From Capsicum annuum (taxonomy: Eukaryota > Streptophyta > Magnoliopsida > Solanales > Solanaceae): 64,000 bases of DNA. The notes beneath the pieces are model-generated. The model saw only the letters and a program-made list of their open reading frames with translations, was not told where the DNA came from and did no database searches. The position numbers were made by a program, and so were the translations under genes. The stretch is from NCBI RefSeq assembly GCF_002878395.1, contig NC_061118.1, forward strand, positions 85,313,526-85,377,525, in the 5' to 3' direction. The number at the start of each line of letters is the position of its first letter. The stretch's first letter is position 1. Positions 47,201 through 59,019 of the stretch are shown in pieces.

Positions 47201-47780
47201 TTTTGGCTTCATCTTCTGCTCCTACACTTAGTGGTATTGTATCTACTTTATTTACTGTTCCTGGTTCTAGTCTTAGTCAGAACAGGTTGTATACGTTGGT
47301 GTCCCAACAAGAATCTCAGGCATCACCTGATGTTGTTATTGGTATATTACAGTTTTTCTCTCGTGACATATATTGTTTTCTTGATCTGAAGTTTACCCTC
47401 TTTTCTATGAATCCTTATATAGTTGTACTTTTGGTTTTGATCCAGAAGTTATTTTGGATCCTTTTTCTATTTCTACTCCGTTAGGTGACTCGATTATTTC
47501 TAAGAGAGTCTATAGGGGGTGGTATCTGTTGGTGGAAAGCAGACCTTGGTTGGTCTGTTTGAGTTGGATATGTTATATTTTTATGTTTTTGGGTGATGGA
47601 CTGGTTATACTCTTGTTACATGCATGTGGATTGTCGTACCCGTAGGGTTATCTTTAGGTTCCCTAGTGAGCCGATTAAATAATAGGAGGGTTTTTCTTTA
47701 GATCCTAGGGGGAATTTTATTTCTTATCTTAGAGATCAAAGTTTGATCTCAAAAGGTTGTCTTTATCACTTGGTCCGAGT
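47201..47780 (+). pseudogene. Gypsy F protease region, broken
   Basis: It corresponds to 21,301-21,905 of A. The expected DPGST active site is damaged to a LDLK-type reading near 47,380. The C-terminal GFSL..KG..FISYL text near 47,690-47,740 is readable in pieces. Several frameshifts. Confidence 0.7.
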
Positions 47781-48600
47781 TAAGGATTCTAACTCGAAAG
47801 GTCCTTCTTTCCAGTTAGTTCTAGTGGTTAATGAGTTTCTAAAGGTCTTTCCGGATAATCTTCCTAGTGTTCCTCCGGATAGGGAAATATAGTTTGGTAT
47901 TGATCTAATTCTGGACACTCATCCCATTTCTATTCCTCCGTATAGAATGGCTCTGGCTGAGTTGAGGGAACTCAAAGAGAAACTTAAGAACCTTCTGGAT
48001 AAGGGGTTTATACATCCTACTGTATCTCCTTGGGGTGCACCGGTGTTGTTTGTTAACAAGAACGATGGTTCCCTTCAGATGTGCATTGACTATAGGCAGC
48101 TGAACAAGGTGATGGTCAAGAACAAGTATCCTCTTCCAAGGATAGATGATCTATTTAACCAGTTGTAAGGTGCCAAGTTCTTTTTTAAGATAGATTTTTG
48201 GTCTGGGTACTATCAGTTAAAGATTAGGGAGGTGGATATCCCTAAGATGGCTTTTCGTACTCGATATGGGCACTTTGAGTTTTTGGTGATGTCATTTTGG
48301 TTAACTAATGCTTCGACAATATTTATGGATCTGATGAATAGAGTTTTTTGTTAGTATTTAGATCTCTTCATCATTGTGTTTATTGATGACATTCTAGTTT
48401 ATTTGAAGAGTGAGGTAGATCATGCTAATCCCCTCTGTGTGGTATTACAGACCTTAAAGGAACAACAGTTGTATGCCAAATTCTTTAAGTGTGAGTTTTG
48501 GTTGAACTTTGTGACTCTCTTGGGTCATATTATTTATAGTAAAGGGATCACGGTGGATCCATAGAAGTTTCCTGTGCTGAAGAGGTGGCTTAGGCCTATG
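47781..48600 (+). pseudogene. Gypsy F reverse transcriptase, broken
   Basis: Better kept than A's. [30 protein letters not shown] with tryptophan retained (TGG at 48,031), [58 protein letters not shown], and FIDDILVY with both catalytic aspartates (48,385-48,390), then [11 protein letters not shown]. Stops occur at LFNQL* (48,166) and in VFC*YLD. Confidence 0.93.
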
Positions 48601-49180
48601 ACTCCATTCGACATTCAGAGCTTCTTGGGTTTAGCCGGGTATTACAAGCGGTTTGTGGAAAGCTTTTCATCGATAGCTGCTTTTTTGACTAATTTAACTC
48701 AGAAAAAGGTTAAGTTTTCTTGGTCAGACACTTGTGAAGGGAGTTTCAAAAAGTTGAAGGATAAGTTAACTTTGGCTCTAATTTTGACTTTGTTGGAAGG
48801 CAATAATGGGTTCATGGTTTACTGCGATACATCTTGGGTAGGGCTTGGTTGTGTGTTAATGCAGCATGGGAAAGTGATTGCCTATGCTTCCTGCCAGTTA
48901 AAGGTACATGGGAGGTATTATCCTACTCATGATTTGGAGCTATTGGCGGTTGTGTTTACTTTGAAAATATGGCGACATTATTTGTATGATATTCATATGG
49001 ATATCTTTTCTGATCATAAGAGTCTATGGTATGTGTTCACTCAGTAAGATCTTAATCTCAGGCGAAGAAGATGGCTTGAGCTTCTCAAGGATTATGACAT
49101 GAGTCTTCACTATCCCCTAGGCAAGGCTAATGTGGTTGTTGATGCTCTAACCAAGTTATCCATAGGGAGTTTGGCTCACG
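48601..49180 (+). pseudogene. Gypsy F RNase H, nearly intact domain
   Basis: A 157-codon open frame (48,574-49,047) covers the connection and RNase [21 protein letters not shown], then [16 protein letters not shown], then [15 protein letters not shown], then FSDHKSL. The acidic residues D, E and D are all present. The frame stops at TQ* where a glutamate or lysine codon is expected. This is the best preserved piece of pol in the window. Confidence 0.9.
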
Positions 49181-50500
49181 TAGAGGAAAGAAAGCGGGAA
49201 TTGGTAAAGGATATTCACCGCTTGGCTAATCTTGGAGTACACCTCTTGGACTCTAAGGATAATGGTGTGATGGTGTAAGAAGTGGTTTGATCATCTCTTA
49301 GTGTGAAGGTTAAGGAGAAGGAATTGTTAGACCCTATCTTGATAAAAATCGAGAGTGATATTGGTGGGAAAAAGGTAGTGCTGTTTGAGATCAGTGGTGA
49401 TGGTACTTTATGGTACCATGAAAGGTTGTGTGTTCCTGATGTTGATGGTTTACGATAAAGGATTTTGGCTGAGGCGCATGAGTCACGCTATGTTGTTCAT
49501 CCCAGCTCAACTAAGATGTATCATGATCTCAAGGAGATCTATTGGTGGGATGGTATGAAGAGGGATATGGCTGATTTTGTGGCCAAGTACATGGTGTGTC
49601 AATAGGTTAAGGTTGAGTACATGAGGCCAGGAGGGTTGTATCAGGAAACTAATTTGCCCGAATGGAAGTGAGAAGTGATCAATATGGACTTCATTGCCAT
49701 CTTCCTCGATCTCAGAGTCAATATAATTCAATTTGGGTCATCGTTGATAGGATGACTAAGTCTACGTACTTTTTGCTAGTGTGGACTACCTTTTAGGCAA
49801 AGGATTATGCGAAGCTGTATTTTCAGGAGATTGTAAAGCTACATGGGGTGCCTGTTTTGATTATTTTCTAATGTGGCATGCAGTTTATGTCTCACTTCTG
49901 GCGATCTATTCAAAGAGGGTTGGGGACCAAAGTGAGTCTGAGTATTTCTTTTCATCCATAAATGGATGGGAAAGTGAAAAGAACTATTCATACATTAGAG
50001 GATATGCTTCGGTCCTATGTGATTGATTATGGTGGCAATTGGGTTGAGTATCTACCTTTTGTGGAGTTTGCTTAAAACAATAGCTATCATTCTATTATTG
50101 GTATGGCCCCTTTTAAAGCATTGTATGGTAGAAGTAGATCTCTTATTGGTTGGTTTGATCTTGGTCAGGCGGACATGTTTGGTCTCGACTTGGTTTACCA
50201 AGATATAGAGAAGGTAAAGGTGATTCAGGATAGGCTTAATGCTGCCCAAAGTCACGAAATGTCCTATGCAGATGTAGGCATAGAGACTAGGAATTTGAGG
50301 TTGGGAATAAGGTTTTCCTTATGGTGTCTCCCATGAAGGGAGTAATGCATCTTGGTAAGAAGGGAAAACTCAGTCCCCAGTATATGGGTCCTTATGAGAT
50401 TTTGCAAAAAGTTGGTAATGTTGCTTATGAGTTGGAGTTGCTTTCTAGCTTGAGTTTGGTTCATCCGGTCTTTCTTGTTTCCATATTGAGAAAATGCATT
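49181..50500 (+). pseudogene. Gypsy F integrase, broken
   Basis: The HHCC region reads AEAHESRYVVHPSSTKMYHDLKE..., with the first CxxC cysteine changed to tyrosine (KYMVCQ). The core shows NMDFIAIF, then a stop where the second aspartate is expected before CGMQFMSHFW, and DGKVKRTIHTLEDMLR, where the usual glutamate before RTI is lysine. So two of three catalytic acids are lost. The C-terminal GKLSPQYMGPYEIL segment (50,355-50,405) keeps the GPY motif. Confidence 0.88.
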
Positions 50501-50700
50501 GGTGATCCTTCTTCAGTTGTTCCTTTGGAAGGTTTGGGTCTCACTGATTCTTTGTCTTATGAAGAGGTCCCAGTTGAGATCTTGAATAGGCAGGTTCATC
50601 AGTTACAGACCAAGGATGTGGATTTGGTTAAGGTTCTTTGGCATAACTATAAGTTGGAAGAAGCTACTTAAGAAGCGAAAGAGGACATAAAGTCCAAATA
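50501..50700 (+). pseudogene. Gypsy F chromodomain
   Basis: LSYEEVPVEILNRQVHQLQTKDVDLVKVLWHNYKLEEAT is in frame at 50,545-50,670. It is a chromodomain of the Tekay/Del type, with a stop replacing the next tryptophan, then EAKEDIKSKYPHLF. It places F and A in the chromovirus branch of Ty3/gypsy. Confidence 0.87.
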
Positions 50701-50911
50701 TCCGCATTTGTTTTCTGCTTCTGAGGTTCGTGCGGAAGGTATGTGCCTTCAACACATTATTATTTTCAAAGTTTGTCAAAGGAAAGATTTATATCCTTGC
50801 CTTTTTATTTTCAAACTTAGTTAGAGATTGGGAATATTTTTGATAACATAATGCAAATAACTCTAGCGTGTGGTTACCCCTACCTTATCCGTCATTTGGG
50901 GACAAATGTTC

Positions 50912-50925
50912 TTAGTAGAGGAGAC
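50912..50925 (+). other. Polypurine tract of element F
   Basis: TTAGTAGAGGAGAC directly before the 3' LTR. Confidence 0.75.
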
Positions 50926-53360
50926 TAAAACACCCTAGTTTTTGGACCTTAGAAAATTTCCTGGAATACTGATCTCTGGACCCAATACGACTCATGGGTA
51001 CAACCCGTATGTTGGGGTATAGATGGTATGGTTCGGTCGTATGCTGACCAGTGTTGGTTGGTAGGATGGATTTTAGTTACTGGAATGGATACGACTTAAG
51101 GGTACGAGTCGTATTGGTGGTTACGGATCATTTGGCTCCTTAACTTAATCTTAGACTTGGTTAATTGGGTTAGATCTGAGTACGAGTGGCTCACCATGAG
51201 TCGTAAGCCAGGGTACGAATCATGCCAGGGAATCATATGGTAAACAGTGTTCAATTCCCTAGGTATTTTATTCTGCTAGGGATACGAGTTATGGGTACAG
51301 ATTATATGTTGTGATTACGATATGGTTGGATGAGTCATATACTGAAAAGTGTTTGGTCCAAGGGTGGAGGTTAAGGATATGAGTGTTGGATACCTATCGT
51401 ATCGAAGGGTATGACTCGTATGTGTCAGTCATATCCCTGCAATAGGATTTTGATGCAACTTAAGTAGGGGTATTCTGGACATTTTTCTACTTATCCTAAT
51501 AGGGACCCATGACTTATAACCTACTTGGAAGGTTATTTACCCTATTATTTTATTCATTAACACTTTGAAGCTCTTCCTAAATACTTCATAAGTCTCTCAA
51601 GAGCTTTTGGACAAGGGGAGCTAGGGTTTCAACTAAGCGATCAATTTAGGGCTTATTTTGGTGATTTTTTTTTGTCATCATATTGGCTTAAGGTAGATTT
51701 CTCTCACCTCAATGTTAATTTTGATTAAAGGCATGGTTTATATGAATGTTTTCATGATTTTACTATTACATGGTTTTGGCTTTCAAATATGATTTAGGCG
51801 TTTTGATTTTAAATAGTTGGTTATGGTTTCTCATGGTTTTAAAAAACTATGCTTTTATATGCATTAATGGTGGTTTTGGATAATTGGATTGCATGGGAAT
51901 AGTTTATTGGTAATTGGAATTGGTTTTAGTCATATTATGCCCCCAATGTGTTTGATAAAATGCTTATAAAGGTATGTTCATTATATTGACTTCTTTAATG
52001 TATCTCTTATATGTTCTAAAACTTGGTAAAGGAATTATGCATGGTTTAAATGGTTTCGAAAGGCTAAAGGATAATTGGTTATTCTTGTGAGGAACATGGA
52101 AGTCTCCCAAGTAGTTTAATATGGTAAATAGAAGGGCACTTAAAATTCCCTTTAAACCTATAATGGTTGTCTATGAATGATACTTGCAAGTTAGGGTTGG
52201 TATGACGATACCAATATCAATGGACTTGGTTAATAAATAGATAATGGTTTGGTTATTTGGAAATTGGTTTTTATTGGGCAATAATGGCGGGATGTGTAGT
52301 AAATCCATGGAAGGTGGAGGTCCCGGGAGGACTAAAATTGGAAACTCATATTTTTCGATATGAGGTTGGTCTTGGTGATCGTGTGCATAATTTCACACTT
52401 TATTTTTTGATATACTAATCATCCCAGGGGATACTTCTCTATTCGTATGGCTACACGCATTGGGGCCCTTTTAGTTGGGGGAGATAAACCTATATGGCTA
52501 GTGGGTAGTTTAGGACGACAAAGCTACACAGCCCTGGTAAAGGTTTTAAAAACATGCTAAACCAATTATTTTTTCTCGACATAGTTATATTTATATATAT
52601 ATTTATATATATATATATATGTTTGGTTGCGTGCATATGGATGGTTTTACTTGGTTTTATAATGACATTATTTTATCCTTACTCTAAGATCAAGCTAGCG
52701 GTCACTCGCTAACCCTATCTACTGGCAGCTGTATACCCACGCTATGTAGGAACCGATTGTTCTACTCTTCTTACATAATGATTGACTTGGGGACAGCATT
52801 TGGACTGAAATAGTGAGCTTTCATTCTTTTGGAATGCTCTATTTCTTGTGATGGATATTTCTAAACATTTTGGTTTTATTTTGGATATTGGTTTTGGCTA
52901 TGGTTGGGGGCATATCCCAACCAGATTTCATTATTTTTTTAGTTAGAGGCTTTGTGGTACTTCTATGGGATGGAATGGGCGGGATCGATATAGTTGTCAG
53001 CCTTGGTGTTGAATTGGTTAGGAGGCTGGCATCATCGGACCTAATTTCTCACTGTTCCATATATTACATTTTGGGATGAATTATCTAATATTTTGGAATT
53101 TCCTTGGTTTTGGCCTTGTTTGGTATGGTATGGTATGGTTGGATTATTGGTATGGGATGGTTGGACTCAGTTGAGTCGATCACAGTTGTGATCTATTCCC
53201 AGATTTTTTATGTGAGCTATTACACTATCTTGTTATATGCTCAAAATTTAGTCAACTTAGGGCAGGCGGTTGGAGGTTGGGTTGGGTAACGGGGGTAGTC
53301 TCCAGTCCCAGTTGGACTTAAGACACCCACTAAGATAAGGCCCCAGGGCAGGTCGTGTCA
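50926..53360 (+). mobile_element. Gypsy element F, 3' LTR (2.43 kb)
   Basis: It starts TAAAACACCCTAG and ends GGTCGTGTCA. It aligns with A's LTRs: GACCTTAGAAAATTTCCTGG near the start, AGCTAGGGTTTCAACTAAG, GGTATGACGATACCA and the TTGGACTTAAGACACCC close. U3 has the TACGAGTCGTA cluster (50,985-51,450). No F 5' LTR exists in the window, so the element is 5'-truncated. Confidence 0.9.
52588..52622. repeat. TA-rich microsatellite inside F's LTR
   Basis: Mixed (TA)n with interruptions (TATATTTATATATATATTTATATATATATATATATG in pieces). Element A has a shorter TATATATA at the same LTR position. Confidence 0.85.
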
Positions 53361-53879
53361 CATACCCTTTATTTTTTTTTCAGTTAAACAATTTCTCTTT
53401 AGTTACTCTATTTTCCAGCTTTGCTTAATGATCTCAAACCCTTGGTTCATTACATAATGATGTACTTAGTTTTTGTTTAGTGATGTAATTACTTTCGAGC
53501 CTATTTGTGTATGTTTTACATCTGTTTGATTTTATTTTAGGCCTATTTTAGGTCTATTAAATGGTCCATGTCCAATTAAGGTTTATCTTATTAGAAAAGA
53601 CTCACATTGAAAAATAATTACATTTTCATTCTTTTATATTCATATGCATGACTGAGAATTGAGAACTTAATAATAAGCAACTAACATTATACATAATTGT
53701 TAGCTTCAGGTAATGTATTAAGCTATTAATATGTTACATTAGCAATACTGTTTTGGGTCTGTCTTGTCTATGTTTTTGGTCATTTTTTTATGTTTTGTAT
53801 CTATTTGGGTGTGTTTTGAAGCTATTTTGAGCCCTTTTTAGGTCTATTTGGGGTTTGTTTTGGTGATTTTTATTGAATA
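53361..53879. other. T-rich 5' flank of the MULE
   Basis: Non-coding, with repeated GGTCTATTT/TATTTTGGTC words like those after the MULE at 59,822-59,945. Probably untranslated or terminal sequence of the MULE. No clear terminal inverted repeat was found. Confidence 0.4.
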
Positions 53880-55567
53880 ATGATGTTTGACTCATTGTTG
53901 GTTATTAAAATGGTAAATGTTAGTATGTACTTTCATCATGGTGGTGATTGGGTTCAACATATAGAAATAGTTTATGTGAAGGGATGGGTCCACTGTTGTG
54001 ATAGGTATGGTCCTGATCTCCTCTTTTTTATTGACTTAGTGAATGAGTACACAAGTAAGTTGTGCTTTCTAAGTGCCCAATAACTTATTATACTTGGACC
54101 TTCTGATAAATATTTTGAAATACAAGGAGATAAAGGAATTAGGACATTATTATCTTTTATATCTGAGGATTTTCATTCCATTCACTTATTTGCTACTGAT
54201 GACGTTAAGTTACGTGTTGATGTACTTGACATTGTCATGCATAGTAGTTCATTTTTACCTATATCAATACTTGATTAAGCAAGAACAAATTGTAGTGCTA
54301 ATGAAAGTTATAATGAAATAGTGTTTAGCTGTTTAGAATATGACACTGATGAATTAGAGGATTTTGTTAAAAAAAAGGACTACAACGGATAGTTTGTAAG
54401 ATTATAAGGAGATTGCTAAGGGTATGACCTTCTAGTACATACCAGAAGCAAGGCAATTTTGTAAGCTTTATGATGTATCTAAGAAGGTTGAACTTGTTGT
54501 GGTGAAAAGTGACCGAAAAAAATTGAGATATGCATGTGGTGTTGAAGGTTGTCCATTTCATCTATTAATTTCCGAGGATGACACCACTCCTAGAGTGAGT
54601 GTCAAAACACTTATTGATCAAATTGAACCTCACTTGATTGCTTATGATAACAATGTGATTGATTCCACTATCATAACACTTTATTTCAAAAGAAAGATTC
54701 AAAATGACCCACAATACAAAGTCAAGGATATGAAGGTTGACTTACATAGGGTGTTTGACTTAAATGTAAGTAAAGCAAAATGCAAGAGAACAAAAAAAGA
54801 GATTCTGGAATCTCTGCAGGGTAGTTTTACAAACTGTTATTATAAGTTAGAGGCTCATGCAACTGAGTTGAGGAGTTGGCATCTAGGATCTGATATAGTG
54901 ATTCAATTTTCTAAGGAGGCACTAGAAAATGGTAGGAGAAAATTTCTTAGGATGTATATCTGCTTCAAGGTATTGAAGATGGATTTTAAGGCAGGTTTAA
55001 GGCTACTTATTGGGTTAGATGGTACATTTCTTAAAGGGAAAGCCAAGGGACAATTATTAGTTGTTGTTGGTCAGGATAATATAAATTGTTTCTATCTTAT
55101 AGCATGGGCTGTGGTAGATAGAGAGACCAAAAGGACTTGAACTTGGTTCGTGCAACATTTAAAACTTTCACTTGAACTTCAAAATGGTGAAGGAATAATA
55201 TTCATATTAGACGTGCGAAAGGTAACATTCTTTTCTAATATCATTCATTTTTTTAATTTATATGTTGATTGTGTTTGCATGTGATGTTTAGGTCTTAGTT
55301 GATGCAGTAAGAAATGTTCTATCAGGATCACATCATAGATTTTGTGTAAGGCATATTGAGGCAAACTAATGTAGCAGATGAGCTAAAGGTGGGTTGAAGA
55401 AACTTTTGTGGTAGGATGCATAGTCCTCTTTTTTGGAGGAATTTGAAGACCAACTTATAAGAGATTAAAGCGGTAGAGGAACAAGCTAGATAGAATTTAC
55501 TAGTTAGGTATCCTCCTAAAACATGGTGTAGGGCTTATCTGGAAACAGTGTGCGAAAATCAAGTATG
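53880..55567 (+). pseudogene. Mutator-like transposase (MULE), block 1: N-terminus, DNA-binding and start of catalytic core
   Basis: The start candidate is the ATG at 53,880. The N-terminal part (VSMYFHHGGDW.., KYFEIQGDKGIRTLLSF) has a CAA-to-TAA stop at 54,081-54,083. A DBD_Tnp_Mut-type domain follows (EARQFCKLYDVSKKVELVVVKSD, RYACGVEGCPFHLLIS). The MULE core then begins: LLIGLDGTFLKG..GQLLVVVGQD with the first catalytic aspartate near 55,020. A 213-codon open frame ends at 55,138-55,140 where a tryptophan TGG has become TGA. The core continues as LDVRK, a 70-bp intron, then VLVDAVRNVL and HHRFCVRHIEAN. It is cut by LTR H at CENQV. Confidence 0.9.
55222..55291 (+). other. Intron in the MULE transposase
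   Basis: AAAG|GTAACATT...GATGTTTAG|GTCTTAG. Removing the 70 bases keeps the frame from LDVRK into VLVDAV, a conserved MULE block. The inside is AT-rich with a T-run. Confidence 0.8.
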
Positions 55568-57302
55568 TGAGATAAGGACTAACTGAAATTCACATGGCGG
55601 CTGAAGATGGATGCACGAATATGTAAAACTAAGAATGCAAGACCAAGTAAAGCATAAACTGAATTTAATATATAAAATTGGCTGGCTGAATAACTGAAAA
55701 TCTAATTACTTAGTCAAGCAAACATAAACTGATATAGACTGAGTATTGATAGGAATTGTGGGAGCTATTATGTAATCGACATGCCCCAATGTGAGCTAAT
55801 CGAGGTCCAACCTGTAACCCCATTTGGAAGGGTGTCATACTTTGCCACGGGTACTAACACTGGCTGTATAGATCCACTAAACTAGTGTCTTAATAAACTA
55901 GGGAGTCACCCTCTACTGGAAGGTACCCCTAAGAGAATGTCAACCCTCAACTGGAAGGAAGACCTCTCAAAACCTACATTGTCTATGTAGTTCTGGAACT
56001 CAGGGATTGCTACTAAAGTCACACCTTTTACTGGCAGGTGAGCCCCTTATCCCAGGATTCACTCAGTACTATGTCCTACTCTCAACTAAACTGACACTAT
56101 TTCTGACTAAGGTTAATTAACCACCTCAATTGATAATGCTCAACATAATCATAACAAACTGAGTATGATAATAAAATCATAAATGGAGTGACTCATTACT
56201 TGAAAAGTCTGAAACGTAAGTAAACACATAGGTATTAGATGTTCACAAGTCGCCAGCACTGAATGATTACAAAATTCGATAACAACACTTGAAACAGTGA
56301 CATAAACTCACAATTCATAGACCCAAAACATGAGATATTTCAATAACTTGATAAATTACATGAATTTAAACATGAGAGTAAGTTAACCTTAGGAAGATTT
56401 CATGTGTTGTATAGTTAAAGCATGAATTTCAAAATTTGACATAGTATTGACTAAACATGACATGGGGGTTTGGAACTTAAATCATGTAGGAGTAAAATTC
56501 ACATGGGAAATATCATTATCAGGGCTTGAATGTAAAACTAATAAGGAAACATGGATAAATTTCACAATTTACATTGATCTTGATCATAAATTAGAGTATA
56601 ATTCATACTTGAACTAAAAAAAAGGTTTTTGGGCTGAAGAGGTGAAAGAAACCCATTGATAAATACCCCACATACCTGGAATTTCTTGACTTGTGAAGAA
56701 AACTTAAATTTTGAGACTTAAAAAATGACTTGGAGAGAGAAACCCTAATCTTGATAATCTTGAAGTAGGGAGGAGAAAAGTGTTGTTAATTGACTGAAAA
56801 TGGAGGAAAATAACGCTCCTTTTTAATGTTATAAGTTATGTGTTGGGAGTTAATAGAGGGGAAAAGACCAAAAGGCCCTTTAACTAAACATTGCAAAAAT
56901 TGGTTGCCAGTCTATATGAGTCAACCATACGACTCGTGTGGTGAAGGTATGACTAAGACTCCTGAATCATAAGCTTGGTAGGATGTAAGAGTGTGCACAC
57001 TGGTCAACATACGAGTCAAAACCTATGACTAGTAATATCTCTATATGACTTGTAGTTCCCCACTCATACCTTGAATAGAATCTTAGGGAGCCTACACTGT
57101 TGAACTCACGACTTCACTTCATACGACTCGTATGTTGCATGTACGACTCAAAGGAAGGGGTCGTACCTAGAACAGAATATCAACTAATTCACACTGTCTT
57201 AGATACAACTACAACATATGACTCGTATGTTTTATGTTGTATGTATAACTCAAGGGCATGAGTCGTATGTAATATAGTGACATTTAAGAGAGGGCTATTA
57301 TA
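55568..57302 (-). mobile_element. Gypsy LTR H inserted in the MULE (minus strand)
   Basis: On the minus strand it starts TATAATAGCCC at 57,302 (LTR X starts TGTAATAGCCC) and ends near TTATCTCA at 55,568. It shares with LTR X2 the AAACCCTAATCTTG-type leader and the AGAAACCCATTGAT..CATACCT block (compare 830-1,010 with 56,640-56,760). A TACGACTCGTA-word cluster lies at 56,910-57,270. No internal region is present, so it is a solo LTR. Flanks GTATG and TTGTG do not match well, and about 190 bases of MULE are missing here. Confidence 0.8.
57121..57133. repeat. Perfect hyphenated palindrome ATACGA-C-TCGTAT in LTR H
   Basis: Six-base arms around one base, the clearest member of a cluster of TACGAC/GTCGTA words. 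Confidence 0.93.
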
Positions 57303-57508
57303 TTGTGATGAAGTGGAAAGATGATCAATTTAGTCCCAAAAGTGAGTTGTTGTATAATAAGTTTTTAAAGATATCTCAAATTTGTAGGGTGATTGGCAAT
57401 GGGGATAATGGCTATGAGGTCACCAAAGGTGAATATAGACACATTGTCAATCTAAAGGACATGGGACTCACTGAAATTCCATATCCACATGCAATTAAGG
57501 TTATGGAG
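57303..57508 (+). pseudogene. MULE transposase, block 2: SWIM region
   Basis: An open frame reads KWKDDQFSPKSELLYNK, then GYEVTKGEYRHIVNL and IPYPHAIKVME. In MULE transposases this is the stretch leading through a SWIM zinc finger (CxC..CxH). Here the first cysteine pair is missing by a short deletion and the last cysteine is tyrosine (PYPH), so zinc binding is lost. The block ends at ATGGAG where LTR J begins. Its 68-codon frame has no independent start. Confidence 0.87.
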
Positions 57509-58048
57509 TGATGTTTCGGCTTTTGATGAAATATTTTACATCTTTTTCTTAGGATAATTGTATGTTTTCAAGGAACTGATATTGTATTTAACTCTATATT
57601 TTAGTGTTTTCTGGTTAAGGAGTGAGCCACAGGAGAAACTTGGAAAAATAGCATAAAAAGACCTTTGACGGGCAAAATAATGAACCGTCAGCCATGCGAC
57701 GGACCGCCAAGGCTACCATCAGGACAAAACAGAATGAAGGAACTGTGTGAATTCTGCAACGGTCCAAGTGGCGGACCTTCAGACTTGCGACGAACCGCCA
57801 ACTTGGCCTTCAGGCGTAACTAGAACTCAGGATTTCAGACGATCAAGTGAAGGCCCATTCGACGAACCGTCGATCCAGCGACGGTCTGCCAATATGACCG
57901 TCAGACCTAAATAGAACCTGACATTCCAGGACCATCAGTGACGGCCCATGAGATAGACCGCCAGTCTTTCGACGAGCCATCGTCGTAACCGTCAACTTGG
58001 AGGTGATTTTTCTGAGTTCGAATTTTAAATCCTCTGTACCTGGGAACA

Positions 58049-58056
58049 TATAAATA
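58049..58056 (+). promoter_or_regulatory. TATA box of LTR J
   Basis: TATAAATA, about 60 bases after the CpG-rich block and before a CTTTCCAACTCTGAACATC leader. Confidence 0.65.
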
Positions 58057-58851
58057 CCCAGTTTCAGGTTTTATTTCGCATCTTTTATCATATCTTTCCA
58101 ACTCTGAACATCATTGTAAGGAGTATTCTCTGAGAAATAGCTAGAATTGTGGATCTAAGCATATTATTCATATTTTCTCTTAAAGATTCAAGAACAAATC
58201 TTGGATTCCTTGTAAGTATTTTCTGAAACTATTTATGAGAAATGCAATGACTCTTTCCTATTCTTCTATGGAAATGTGTGGCTAAGCTCCCATAACTAGG
58301 GTTATGGAAGCCTTGATGTGAAAAGCAGATTAGGATTGGGAAAACGTTTGATTTCCATGATTAACTAAAGTTTTATAAACCCTTCTTCATAATCATGACC
58401 TTTCTCGGCTGCAAACTTAAAGGGTGAGCCCAAGAACATCGCTTGTTCTAATAGAAAAGTTCTTGTTGTGAAAAAAAGTGGTTGGAATCTAGAGGCGTTA
58501 ACCTTTGGGTTAAGGGTCCTTAACGAGATTAACCCATATGAGAGAGTAATTGGATAAGTTAATGTATTCTTTAAGTTCGAGAGAATTGAAGAATAATCTA
58601 CTCCATTTAGGTTAAAAAAACAAATGGATAAATCGTAAGATTCAATAACTCTTGCAATTGTAGTAATTAATTGGAAATTCAAAATAATTCACAACCCTAG
58701 CTGCTTGAACATCTTGATTACCATAACTCTAGTTTGTCTATTCCACTTGAATTACTATTTGCAATAAGAATCACTGTTTGGAACAATCTCTGTTACAAAT
58801 AAAGAGATAACACTTACCAACTTAAACTCCCTTTTTATTGGAACCTTCGAT

Positions 58852-58919
58852 CAACAGTCTAGTAACAACCACAATACTTAGTGAACAACAGTCTAGTAAC
58901 AACCACAATACTTAGTGAA
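58852..58919. repeat. Perfect 34-bp tandem duplication in LTR J
   Basis: Two identical 34-base copies starting CAACAGTCTAGTAACAACC, abutting at 58,885/58,886. Confidence 0.97.
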
Positions 58920-59019
58920 CACAGTATTTCCTGTGGGATTCGACCCCAACCTAGTTGGGTTATATATTTGACAACGACCGCTTACTCTCTTGCAAGAGAG
59001 GTGTAATTTGGGCGTATAA

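Larger units (their letters stand above)
57509..59019 (+). mobile_element. Solo LTR J inserted in the MULE, with target duplication
   Basis: It starts TGATGTTTCGG, ends GGGCGTATAA (decayed from ..TATCA), and is flanked by TGGAG (57,504-57,508) and TAGAG (59,020-59,024). The MULE reading resumes exactly after it. The sequence before the end, GTGGGATTCGACCCCAACCTAG..., is typical of Athila/Tat-type LTRs. U3 has a CpG-rich block of GACGG/CCGTC words (57,660-57,990). Length is 1,511 bp and there is no internal region. The minus-strand frames at 57,843-58,101 are artefacts of this block. Confidence 0.88.

Noticed and set aside
46802..47389. 195-codon plus-strand frame in element F
   Set aside because: It is mostly the wrong frame: it crosses gag's basic tail, the zinc knuckle and the protease start, and the true gag text is in another frame.
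57843..58101. Two overlapping minus-strand frames of 64-68 codons
   Set aside because: They fall in the CpG-rich block and leader of solo LTR J; composition effect.
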